DNA of 27,009 bases, taken from CAZWZG01 sp964638245. GTDB taxonomy: Bacteria; Pseudomonadota; Alphaproteobacteria; Rhodobacterales; Rhodobacteraceae. Shown here piece by piece: positions 8,091 to 15,417 of this stretch (the stretch's first letter is position 1; every line of letters starts with the position of its first letter). The translations under genes and the position numbers were made by a program. Where the stretch lies: positions 1 to 27,009 of the forward strand of contig CAZWZG010000024.1 of NCBI GenBank assembly GCA_964638245.1. The letters are read 5' to 3'. The notes under the pieces are model-generated. The model ran no database searches. It had not been told where the DNA came from and saw only the letters and a list, made by a program, of their open reading frames with translations.

Positions 8091-9137
8091 ATGGCGACCG
8101 GGCAGCTGACAATCGACCTTTCCGAGATCCGCGCAAATTGGCGCGCTCTCGATGCTTTGTCGGCTCCCGACGTGGTGACGGGGGCTTGCGTTAAGGCTGA
8201 TGGATACGGGCTTGGCGCGGCAGACGTCGCGCGCGCGCTCGCCGCCGAGGGGTGCCGCAGGTTTTACGTTGCCGTCGCCTCCGAAGCACTCACGGTGCGC
8301 AAAGCTGTTGGCGCAGAGGTCGAAATCGCGGTGTTTTCGGGTCATATGGCGGGTGACGCGGAAACGCTAAAAGCCGCCAATGCCATCCCGATGCTGAACG
8401 CCCCAGAGCAGATTGCCCGCCATCGGGCGGACCTTCCGGGCCACGCTTTTGGCGTTCAACTTGATACCGGCATGAACCGTTTGGGACTGGAACCGAGTGA
8501 CTGGGCCGCGCACCGGGATGCCCTGTTTTCCGACGGGCCAATTCTGGTCATGAGCCATCTGGCTTGTGCCGACGAGCCTGCGCACCCGATGAATGGCACC
8601 CAGCTGGCAGCGTTTCGCGAAATGACCGATGGGATCGACGCGCCGCGCTCCCTTGCTGCGACGGGCGGCATCCTGCTTGGGCCGGACTATCATTTCGACG
8701 CGACGCGTCCCGGTATCGGCCTCTATGGTGGCGAACCATTTAGCAAGGCCAGTCCTGTTGTCCGCCTGTCCGCCCCAATCATCCAAACCCGGACGCTGAG
8801 TCCGGGCGAAACCGTGGGCTACGGCAACACTTGGACCGCCAATGCCGAGGCCAAAATCGCAACGATTGCCGTGGGATATGCCGACGGTTTCATCCGGTCG
8901 GGCAGCAATGTCGCAACGGTTTGGGCCGGTGAGACGCCCTGCCCGATCCGTGGCCGCGTTTCGATGGATCTGATCACTGTCGATGTGACGCATCTCGATG
9001 ACGTGCCCGACACGCTCGACCTGATCAGCCCGGCGCAGACCGTTGATGCCCTGGCCGATCAGATCGGCACAATCGGGTATGAGGTCCTGACCAGCCTCGG
9101 CGCACGGTACGAGCGTGTTTACGAGGGCGGTTCATGA
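8091..9137 (+). CDS. alr: Alanine racemase
   Basis: A 348-residue PLP enzyme that converts L- to D-alanine for peptidoglycan. The cofactor lysine is K35 in VKADGYGLGA. The second catalytic residue, a tyrosine in the C-terminal beta domain, is probably Y244 in VGYGNTW. Other family marks are QLDTGMNRLG, ATRPGIGLYGG, VGYADGF and GRVSMDLITVDVT. The length is slightly short of the usual 360-380, as is common in this group. Its stop overlaps the start of the MlaE-type permease by four bases (ATGA), so it is probably co-translated with the lipid transporter genes. The catalytic call is firm; whether it is the biosynthetic or a catabolic (DadX) racemase cannot be told from sequence, but no D-amino acid dehydrogenase is adjacent. 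Confidence 0.95.
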   Translation: MATGQLTIDLSEIRANWRALDALSAPDVVTGACVKADGYGLGAADVARALAAEGCRRFYVAVASEALTVRKAVGAEVEIAVFSGHMAGDAETLKAANAIPMLNAPEQIARHRADLPGHAFGVQLDTGMNRLGLEPSDWAAHRDALFSDGPILVMSHLACADEPAHPMNGTQLAAFREMTDGIDAPRSLAATGGILLGPDYHFDATRPGIGLYGGEPFSKASPVVRLSAPIIQTRTLSPGETVGYGNTWTANAEAKIATIAVGYADGFIRSGSNVATVWAGETPCPIRGRVSMDLITVDVTHLDDVPDTLDLISPAQTVDALADQIGTIGYEVLTSLGARYERVYEGGS

Positions 9138-9907
9138 ACGCCGTTGGTGGGATCGGGGCGACGGTTCTGAATGCGCTCGGCGCGCTTGGAGCAATGGTCA
9201 TCTTTGCCGCCCGCGCGATCAGTCACGTCTTTCGCCCGCCTTTCTATCCGCGCGAAATCTGGCTTTCGATCCTGTCGATTGGCTACTTCTCTTTGCCGGT
9301 CGTGGGTCTGACCACGCTCTTCACCGGTGGCGCATTGGCGCTTCAGATCTATGCAGGCGGTGCCCGGTTCTCCGCCGAAGCAGTGGTGCCCCAAATCGTC
9401 GCCATCGGCATGGTGCGCGAGCTGGGGCCGGTCCTTGTGGGCCTGATGATTGCAGCGCGCGTGACATCCTCCATCGCCGCCGAAATCGCGACGATGAAAG
9501 TCACCGAGCAGATCGATGCTTTGGTGACGTTGTCGACGAACCCGATGAAGTACCTCACCGCGCCACGCGTTCTGGCCGCAACTCTGGTGATGCCGGTTCT
9601 TGTGGGTGTCGGCGATACGATCGGGATTTTTGGTGGATACCTCGTGGGCACCGGGCGGCTTGGCTTTAACGCCGCGACCTATCTGACGAACACGATTGAT
9701 TTTCTTGAGTGGCTCGACATCGTCTCAAGCCTCGTCAAAGGCGCGGTCTTCGGGTTCCTTGCCGCGCTCATGGGGTGCTATTTCGGGATGAATTCGGGCC
9801 GCGGCGCGCAAGGCGTCGGGCGCGCAACGAAAAGCGCGGTCGTCGCGGCGAGCGTTCTGATCCTTGCCGCCAACTTCCTTCTGACAGAAATCTTCTTCGC
9901 GGCATGA
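9134..9907 (+). CDS. mlaE: MlaE-family (DUF140) ABC transporter permease
   Basis: A 257-residue integral membrane protein of the MlaE/YrbE family, the permease of MCE-dependent lipid transporters. Family marks are MVRELGPVLVGLMIAARV (93-110) and the cytoplasmic coupling segment AAEIATMKVTEQIDAL (115-130). About five to six hydrophobic segments are visible, including an N-terminal amphipathic stretch. It overlaps alr upstream and the ATPase gene downstream by four bases each (ATGA). Homologues move phospholipids between inner and outer membranes. However, no MCE (MlaD), MlaC or MlaB gene follows here, so the substrate-binding partner must be encoded elsewhere or be of another kind. Confidence 0.92.
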   Translation: MNAVGGIGATVLNALGALGAMVIFAARAISHVFRPPFYPREIWLSILSIGYFSLPVVGLTTLFTGGALALQIYAGGARFSAEAVVPQIVAIGMVRELGPVLVGLMIAARVTSSIAAEIATMKVTEQIDALVTLSTNPMKYLTAPRVLAATLVMPVLVGVGDTIGIFGGYLVGTGRLGFNAATYLTNTIDFLEWLDIVSSLVKGAVFGFLAALMGCYFGMNSGRGAQGVGRATKSAVVAASVLILAANFLLTEIFFAA

Positions 9908-10650
9908 TCGAGCTTCAGGATCTCCATAAGGCGTTCGGGCGCAAGAAGGTCCTACAAGGTGTAAACTTGTCGATTGCCAAGGGAGAAAGCCTTGTCATTA
10001 TTGGCGGTTCGGGCACCGGCAAATCGGTCTGCCTGAAGTGCATCCTTGGCCTGATCCGACCCGATAGCGGGCAAATTCTGCTGGAAGGCAAAGACGTCAC
10101 CGCTTTGGACCGCGACGCATTTCTGGCCCGCTTTGGCATGCTCTTTCAGGGTGGCGCGCTGTTTGACAGCCTTCCTGTCTGGCAGAATGTCGCCTTCCGC
10201 CTGTTGCGCGGGAGCCTGCAGCGCCCCAAGGACGAAGCCCGCGAGATCGCGATTGAAAAGCTGCGCCGCGTCGGCCTGACACCTGAGACGGCCGACCTTT
10301 TCCCTTCGGAGCTTTCGGGCGGCATGCAGAAACGCGTCGGTCTGGCCCGCGCCATTGCAGCCGAACCGGAGATCATCTTCTTTGATGAACCCACCACGGG
10401 TCTGGACCCGATCATGTCGGGTGTCATCAACGAGTTGATCCGCGAGATCGTTGTCGAAATGGGCGCAACGGCCCTGACCATCACCCACGACATGACCAGC
10501 GTGCGTGCGATCGCAGACAGCGTGGCCATGATCCACAACGGGGTCGTGCAATGGACGGGTCCGGTCGGCGAGATGGACAACAGCGGCGATCCCTATCTGA
10601 CACAGTTCATTTCCGGCAGTGCCGAAGGCCCCATCGAAGCTGTCCGCTGA
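9904..10650 (+). CDS. mlaF: MlaF-family ABC transporter ATP-binding protein
   Basis: A 248-residue ABC ATPase. The frame is open upstream to 9709, inside mlaE, but ATG 9904 is chosen: it gives MIELQDLHKAFG, overlaps the mlaE stop by four bases and matches the family start. Visible motifs are Walker A GGSGTGKS (34-41), the Q-loop in MLFQGGALFDS, signature LSGGMQKRVGLARA (137-150), Walker B IIFFDEPTTGLDP (157-169) and the switch histidine in ITHDM. The LSGGM signature and GALFDSLPVWQN are typical of MlaF/Ttg2A-type ATPases that serve MlaE permeases. It energises lipid movement at the inner membrane together with the preceding permease. Confidence 0.93.
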   Translation: MIELQDLHKAFGRKKVLQGVNLSIAKGESLVIIGGSGTGKSVCLKCILGLIRPDSGQILLEGKDVTALDRDAFLARFGMLFQGGALFDSLPVWQNVAFRLLRGSLQRPKDEAREIAIEKLRRVGLTPETADLFPSELSGGMQKRVGLARAIAAEPEIIFFDEPTTGLDPIMSGVINELIREIVVEMGATALTITHDMTSVRAIADSVAMIHNGVVQWTGPVGEMDNSGDPYLTQFISGSAEGPIEAVR

Positions 10651-10702
10651 CGCTGTCGACCCAGCAGTTTCCACAAGAACGGCCAAATCTTCGCCACAAT
10701 CG

Positions 10703-10717
10703 TTAAGCATTCCTTAC
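10703..10717. promoter_or_regulatory. Possible CtrA-like site (degenerate)
   Basis: In the 98-base gap between mlaF and the next gene the sequence TTAA-N7-TTAC is seen. The consensus for the alphaproteobacterial response regulator CtrA is TTAA-N7-TTAA, so this has one mismatch in the second half. It lies 32 bases before the ATG at 10749, where a promoter would be expected. A match this short can arise by chance. Confidence 0.25.
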
Positions 10718-10748
10718 CCTTGGAAGGGGGCGCGTTCGGAGAACCGAT

Positions 10749-11312
10749 ATGTCGCCAGAACTGCTGCTTGACCTTGCATCCAAATCCCTCGCGCTTTTTG
10801 TTCCCGCATGCGCGGCCGTCTTTTGCCTGCGCCTTGCCTTGACGGCGCGCGGATCGCTTGCCCTTGCCGGTCTGATGACCAGCCTGATGGCGATGGTTGC
10901 GCTTGCAGGAATGACGCCATGGGCGCTTGGTCCCGAGCCTGCACCCATTCCGTCGCTCCTTCTGGCGCTCATCTCCGTTGCCTATGCCGGACCGCTGTGC
11001 CGCGCCAAGCGCCGCCGGCACCGTTTTGCAAGCAACAAGGAAGCGGTCGCCGACACGTTCATGGAAGACCTCAAGACCGCGCCGCCTGCCCCTATGGTCG
11101 CCTTTGCAAGCAAGCGCGAACGCGTCGTCTCCCGCCCAATCACTCAGGAACCCGCGTTCCGGCACCGTCCGATATCGCGCCCGCTCTCGAGTCCGACAAC
11201 AGGCGGGGAAATCCCGGCAGATGTCCTGATCCAGGCCGAACGCCGTCACGCGCAAAACACACGCCCGACATCGGTGCGTATCTGGTTTGAGGATCAGCCC
11301 GCAAGCGTCTGA
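10749..11312 (+). CDS. Uncharacterised membrane protein with cytoplasmic basic tail
   Basis: A 187-residue protein that I do not recognise. Three hydrophobic segments are visible at about 13-31, 36-57 and 67-84, followed by a basic cluster CRAKRRRHR (84-92) that suggests a cytoplasmic C-terminus. Residues 93-187 are hydrophilic, rich in Arg/Pro/Ser and probably mostly disordered. The start ATG 10749 is the first in the frame, preceded by GGAGAACCGAT, a usable ribosome-binding site. It lies between the MlaEF pair and a PqiA-domain gene, both envelope lipid transport families. A role linked to them is only a guess. Codon use is like its neighbours, which supports a real gene. Confidence 0.75.
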   Translation: MSPELLLDLASKSLALFVPACAAVFCLRLALTARGSLALAGLMTSLMAMVALAGMTPWALGPEPAPIPSLLLALISVAYAGPLCRAKRRRHRFASNKEAVADTFMEDLKTAPPAPMVAFASKRERVVSRPITQEPAFRHRPISRPLSSPTTGGEIPADVLIQAERRHAQNTRPTSVRIWFEDQPASV

Positions 11313-11349
11313 CGTTGAACGCGCTCTCGCTCCGGCTTATGTCGACGGG

Positions 11350-11802
11350 ATGACCAACGTCCTGAAGTTCGCCAATCTGGCGATGATCATCCTTTGGCCG
11401 ATTGCATGGACCGCCCCGCTTATGCGGGCCGGGATCCTTCCGATTTTCCGGCTGTCAGAGATCTCGGTGATCTCGGGTCTTCAGGCTTTGTGGGGAAGCG
11501 ATATCTTCCTTGCAGCAGTTGTGTTCCTTTTCGCCCTCGTTGCACCGATGGCCAAGACGCTTGCCTTGGCAGCGGTCCAATTCAACGCGGCCCCGGCATG
11601 GCTCTTGCCAATCCTGACGTGGGTGGGTCGTCTTGCCATGGCCGATGTGTTCCTGATCGCGGTCTATGTCGTGATCGCCAAAGGCGTTGGCGTTGGGCGC
11701 GTCGAAGTGGCCTGGGGCCTCTATTTCTTCACCGCCCTGATCCTCGCGCAATTCGCCTTGTCCTGGATCGAAGAAGCCCGACGTGAAAAGGCGCACGCCT
11801 GA
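11350..11802 (+). CDS. Single-domain paraquat-inducible protein A (PqiA) family membrane protein
   Basis: A 150-residue protein from ATG 11350; the frame stays open upstream to a TTG at 11287, which would overlap the previous gene by 26 bases and add a hydrophilic 21-residue leader, so the ATG is preferred. Four membrane segments are visible at about 6-24, 51-74, 96-112 and 118-140. Family features are the stretch after segment two (FALVAPMAKTLALAA) and GRLAMADVFLIAVYVVIAKG, which resembles the GxWSMLDVFVVA pattern of PqiA. E. coli PqiA is a tandem of two such domains (over 400 residues) and works with the MCE protein PqiB; this one has a single domain and no PqiB next to it. It sits close behind the MlaEF pair. 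Confidence 0.8.
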   Translation: MTNVLKFANLAMIILWPIAWTAPLMRAGILPIFRLSEISVISGLQALWGSDIFLAAVVFLFALVAPMAKTLALAAVQFNAAPAWLLPILTWVGRLAMADVFLIAVYVVIAKGVGVGRVEVAWGLYFFTALILAQFALSWIEEARREKAHA

Positions 11803-11855
11803 AGCCTTGTCGCCCTGCCCTTGCCCTGCCATGAAGACCCCAAGGGAAGTCGATC

Positions 11856-13220
11856 ATGGCAAAACGAGAGCAGTTTCAATGTGAGGCCTGCGGGGCCACG
11901 GCCAAGAAATGGTCCGGTCGCTGCGAGTCCTGCGGCGAATGGAACACCATAGTCGAGGCCACTGGTTTGTCGGATGGCCCCGGAAAGTCCGCCTTGGGCG
12001 GCGCGCGGGGCAAAGCGTTGAACCTGTCGAGCCTTTCTGAACAGGACGCACCGCTTCGCCGCACCGCATCGGGCATGGACGAGTTTGATCGGGTTCTGGG
12101 CGGAGGATTGGTGCCCGGATCCGTCATCCTGGTAGGCGGTGACCCGGGCATCGGGAAATCGACGATCCTCTTGCAGGCGGCTGCGCGATTTGGTGCCGCA
12201 GGACTAGCGACCGTCTATGTCACGGGCGAAGAGGCTGCGGGACAGGTGCGGATGCGCGCGGATCGCCTCGGGCTGGCGCAAAGCCCGGTGCAACTGGCCG
12301 CGGCAACCAATCTGCGCGATGTGCTCACGACACTTGATGCTGCTCGCCCCGGGCTTGCGATCATCGATTCCATCCAGACAATGTGGCTGGATACGGTCGA
12401 GGCTGCGCCTGGGTCTGTTAGTCAGGTGCGCGCCGTAGCGCATGAACTGACGACATTTGCCAAACGCAAGGGGATCGCCGTGATCCTTGTCGGCCATGTC
12501 ACCAAAGAAGGGCAGATCGCCGGACCGCGCGTGGTCGAGCATATGGTCGACACGGTGGTCTATTTCGAAGGCGAACGCGGGCATCAGTTCCGTATCCTGC
12601 GCGCCGTGAAGAACCGCTTTGGGGCAGCCGACGAAATCGGTGTTTTCGAGATGACAGGGACCGGGTTGGCCGAGGTCGCCAACCCCTCTGCTCTGTTCTT
12701 GTCAGACCGTGAAAGCGGCACGACGGGGTCAGTGGTTTTCGCTGGCATCGAAGGTTCTCGCCCCGTGTTGTGCGAGTTTCAGGCCCTTGTCGCCCCAACA
12801 CCCCAGGCCAATCCACGCCGCTCGGTGATCGGTTGGGACGGGTCGCGCCTGGCGATGATCCTGGCCGTTCTCGAAGCGCGCTGTGGCATCCCGTTCAATG
12901 GGCTCGACGTCTACCTCAACGTTGCGGGCGGCCTCAGAATCAGTGAACCCGCCGCCGATCTGGCTGTGGCCGCTGCGCTACTTTCCGCGCGCGAGGATGT
13001 GGCATTGCCGCCCGATACTGTCGTTTTCGGCGAAATCAGCCTATCAGGGGCCGTGCGCGGGGCGTCACAGGCCGAAGCGCGCATCAAAGAGGCACGAAAG
13101 CTTGGCTTTTCCGGTGCGATCGTGCCAAAGGCAGGGAAAGTTAACGGCGCCGAAGGGTTCAAGGTACAAAAAGTGCCCGACCTGGCGACGATGGTAGGCG
13201 AGATATTCGGCGCTGGATAG
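11856..13220 (+). CDS. radA: DNA repair protein RadA (Sms)
   Basis: A 454-residue RecA-like ATPase that drives branch migration during recombination repair. The N-terminal zinc finger is C9-x2-C12 and C23-x2-C26 (CEACG, CESCGEWN). The ATPase domain has Walker A GGDPGIGKST (94-103), the TGEE motif near 123 and the RadA-specific KNRFG motif at 252-256. The C-terminal part is the Lon-protease-like domain (IPFNGLDVYLNVAGGLR, and EISLSGAVRGASQAEARIKEA). Length and all motifs are standard. Start ATG 11856 follows GGGAAGTCGATC. It is 18 bases upstream of cvpA, so the two are probably co-transcribed. Confidence 0.97.
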   Translation: MAKREQFQCEACGATAKKWSGRCESCGEWNTIVEATGLSDGPGKSALGGARGKALNLSSLSEQDAPLRRTASGMDEFDRVLGGGLVPGSVILVGGDPGIGKSTILLQAAARFGAAGLATVYVTGEEAAGQVRMRADRLGLAQSPVQLAAATNLRDVLTTLDAARPGLAIIDSIQTMWLDTVEAAPGSVSQVRAVAHELTTFAKRKGIAVILVGHVTKEGQIAGPRVVEHMVDTVVYFEGERGHQFRILRAVKNRFGAADEIGVFEMTGTGLAEVANPSALFLSDRESGTTGSVVFAGIEGSRPVLCEFQALVAPTPQANPRRSVIGWDGSRLAMILAVLEARCGIPFNGLDVYLNVAGGLRISEPAADLAVAAALLSAREDVALPPDTVVFGEISLSGAVRGASQAEARIKEARKLGFSGAIVPKAGKVNGAEGFKVQKVPDLATMVGEIFGAG

Positions 13221-13238
13221 CGCGCCGGGGAGCGGAAG

Positions 13239-13817
13239 ATGGAAGGTTTCACGCTGATCGACGGGATCGTTGCCGTCATTGTCGTGGTTTCGGCGATTTT
13301 GGCTTATTCGCGCGGCTTCGTGCGCGAAGGATTGGCCATTGGTGGCTGGATCGCAGCGGCGATCGCTGCATATTATTTCGCGCCCACCCTTGAGCCTCTG
13401 ATCGCGGAAATCCCGATTGAACAGGTGCGCAACCTTTTGGACAATTGCGAGCTTGGCACGATTGCAGCCTTCTTTGTCGTCCTTGTTGGCGGTCTGATCA
13501 TCACATCCATTTTCACTCCGCTCTTTGCGGGCGCGGTCCAGCGCTCGTTCCTCAGCGGTCTGGATCAGGGATTGGGCTTTCTTTTCGGTGTCTTGCGCGG
13601 CGTTCTTCTGGTCGTCATCGCATTGGTCATCTACGACCGTGTGGTCATATCCGACCCCATCCCGATGATCGAAGACAGCCGAACCGTGAAGCTTTTTGAG
13701 AGCCTGACGACAGAGGTCAACGACCAGATCCCTGAAGAGGCCCCGGGCTGGATCACAGCGCGCTACAACGACCTTATTGCCCATTGTTCGGGCACACCGG
13801 TCGGCAGCGACACCTAA
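13239..13817 (+). CDS. cvpA: CvpA family membrane protein
   Basis: A 192-residue protein with four hydrophobic segments (about 7-25, 31-47, 73-93 and 112-132) and the family N-terminus LIDGIVAVIVVVSAILAYSRGFVREGL, in which SRGFVRE is the most conserved part (quoted here in two pieces in effect: the transmembrane start and the basic loop). CvpA was named for colicin V production; its exact role is unsettled, with links to envelope homeostasis. It is placed directly before purF, an arrangement also known in E. coli. The C-terminal 60 residues are hydrophilic. A ribosome-binding site GGGGAGCGGAAG precedes the ATG. Confidence 0.9.
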   Translation: MEGFTLIDGIVAVIVVVSAILAYSRGFVREGLAIGGWIAAAIAAYYFAPTLEPLIAEIPIEQVRNLLDNCELGTIAAFFVVLVGGLIITSIFTPLFAGAVQRSFLSGLDQGLGFLFGVLRGVLLVVIALVIYDRVVISDPIPMIEDSRTVKLFESLTTEVNDQIPEEAPGWITARYNDLIAHCSGTPVGSDT

Positions 13818-13861
13818 GCTAAAGCAGCGGGCATTTGATACTTTCGTGACATCCCTTCGGC

Positions 13862-13893
13862 ATGGCACTATGTCCCCATCGGGGATGCCATAG
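13862..13893 (+). promoter_or_regulatory. Leader hairpin before purF with two possible pairings
   Basis: A strong inverted repeat lies 16 bases before the purF ATG. Form one is an inner stem TCCCC/GGGGA (13873-13877 with 13881-13885, loop ATC) stacked on an outer stem ATGGCA/TGCCAT (13862-13867 with 13886-13891), leaving CTATG bulged. In form two the bulged CTATG (13868-13872) pairs instead with CATAG (13889-13893). The two forms exclude each other. It could be an mRNA leader structure or a DNA operator. A weak promoter-like pair (GTGACA at 13846, TATGTC at 13870) would start transcription inside the repeat, which would argue for an operator. Confidence 0.45.
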
Positions 13894-13908
13894 ATTCGAT
13901 TGGGGCTC

Positions 13909-15372
13909 ATGCAAGATTTGCCGCCTGCCCATCCGTTTGACGACGACAAACTGCGCGAAGAATGCGGGGTTTTCGGGGTCGTTGGCGTGGATGAGGCCGC
14001 CAATTTCGTGGCCCTTGGCCTTCATGCCTTGCAACATCGCGGTCAGGAAGCGGGGGGCATCGTGTCCCATGACCCCGAGCAAGGTTTCAATTCGGCCCGA
14101 CGCTTTGGGTATGTCCGCGACAACTTCACCAAGGCCAGCCTGATGGAGACTTTGCCCGGTCCGCTGGCGATTGGGCATGTGCGCTATTCGACCCATGGCT
14201 CAAAAGCGCCAGTGATCCGCGACGTGCAACCGTTTTTCGGTGAGTTCTCGATGGGTGGCGCGGCGATTGCCCACAATGGCAACATCACCAACGCCGCCGC
14301 CCTTCGCCGCGAGTTGATCGAGCGCGGCTCGATTTTTCAAAGCCAGTCCGACACCGAATGCATCATCCATCTCATGGCCCGCTCGCTTCAGCGTAAGGTG
14401 CCCGAGCGGATGATGGACGCGCTGCGTCGGGTCGAGGGGGCATTTTCCATCGTCGCCATGACCCGCCCCAAGCTGATCGGCGTACGCGATGCTCTTGGTG
14501 TACGCCCGCTGGTGCTAGGCAAGATTGGCGACGAAGGCTGGGCGCTGTCATCCGAAACCTGCGGGCTTGATATCATCGGCGCCGACTTCGTGCGCGAGAT
14601 CGAGCCCGGCGAAATGGTCGTTGTCGAGCATGGCAAAGTGACGTCTCACCGTCCCTTCGGTCAGCCCAAGGGGCGTTTCTGCATTTTCGAGCATGTCTAT
14701 TTCTCGCGCCCGGATTCGATCCTCGGCGGACGCTCGGTCTACGACACGCGCCGCCAGATCGGCGTTGAACTGGCCCGCGAAGCACCCGTCGAAGCTGATC
14801 TCGTCTGTCCCGTGCCCGACAGCGGCACGCCCGCCGCGATCGGGTTCAGCCAGGAATCCGGGATCCCCTACGCCATGGGGATCATCCGCAATCAATACGT
14901 TGGCAGAACGTTCATCGAACCGACCGAGCAGATCCGCAACATGGGTGTGCGTCTAAAACTGAACGTCAATCGAGCACTGGTGAAGGACAAACGTATCGTG
15001 CTGGTAGACGACAGCGTTGTGCGCGGCACGACCAGCCAGAAGATCAAGCAGATGATCCTAGATGCAGGGGCAAGCGAAGTGCATTTCCGCATCGCCAGTC
15101 CGCCGACGGCGTGGCCCTGTTTTTACGGCGTCGATACGCCAAACCGGGACAAGCTGTTGGCCAGCCGGATGTCAGAAGACGAGATGCGCGATCATATCGG
15201 CGTCGACAGCCTGAAGTTCATCTCGCTGGACGGTCTTTACCGCGCCGCCGGTGAAGCAGGCGGTCGCGACGCGCAAAGTCCGCAGTATTGCGATGCGTGC
15301 TTCTCGGGCGACTATCCCGTGGCCCCATCCGACATGATCGAAAAGGGCTTCACGCTCAAAGCGGCCGAATAA
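13909..15372 (+). CDS. purF: Amidophosphoribosyltransferase (glutamine PRPP amidotransferase)
   Basis: A 487-residue enzyme for the first step of purine synthesis: PRPP plus glutamine to phosphoribosylamine. ATG 13909 is chosen over TTG 13900. The catalytic cysteine is C19 in REECGVFGVVG, so an 18-residue propeptide must be removed, as in Bacillus-type enzymes. The PRPP loop is VLVDDSVVRGTTS (364-376). Cysteines C258 (CIFEHVYF), C404 (WPCFYGVDTP) and C461/C464 (CDAC) match the four [4Fe-4S] ligands of the B. subtilis class, so this is the iron-sulfur, propeptide-bearing type rather than the E. coli type. It follows cvpA and is 45 bases before a dehydrogenase gene. Confidence 0.97.
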   Translation: MQDLPPAHPFDDDKLREECGVFGVVGVDEAANFVALGLHALQHRGQEAGGIVSHDPEQGFNSARRFGYVRDNFTKASLMETLPGPLAIGHVRYSTHGSKAPVIRDVQPFFGEFSMGGAAIAHNGNITNAAALRRELIERGSIFQSQSDTECIIHLMARSLQRKVPERMMDALRRVEGAFSIVAMTRPKLIGVRDALGVRPLVLGKIGDEGWALSSETCGLDIIGADFVREIEPGEMVVVEHGKVTSHRPFGQPKGRFCIFEHVYFSRPDSILGGRSVYDTRRQIGVELAREAPVEADLVCPVPDSGTPAAIGFSQESGIPYAMGIIRNQYVGRTFIEPTEQIRNMGVRLKLNVNRALVKDKRIVLVDDSVVRGTTSQKIKQMILDAGASEVHFRIASPPTAWPCFYGVDTPNRDKLLASRMSEDEMRDHIGVDSLKFISLDGLYRAAGEAGGRDAQSPQYCDACFSGDYPVAPSDMIEKGFTLKAAE

Positions 15373-15374
15373 CG

Positions 15375-15397
15375 CGCCCCCTTGACGATCCGGGGCG
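15375..15397 (+). terminator. Weak stem-loop after purF
   Basis: CGCCCC (15375-15380) can pair with GGGGCG (15392-15397) across an 11-base loop just after the purF stop. No T-run follows (GTTCCCGG), and the next gene starts 20 bases later on the same strand, so this may be a partial terminator or nothing. Confidence 0.2.
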
Positions 15398-15417
15398 TTC
15401 CCGGCAAGGCCACGCCC

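Noticed and set aside
11831..11884. 17-codon reading frame from ATG 11831 overlapping the radA start
   Set aside because: Could be an upstream peptide, but it has no ribosome-binding site of note and no evidence of conservation; short frames like this are expected by chance.
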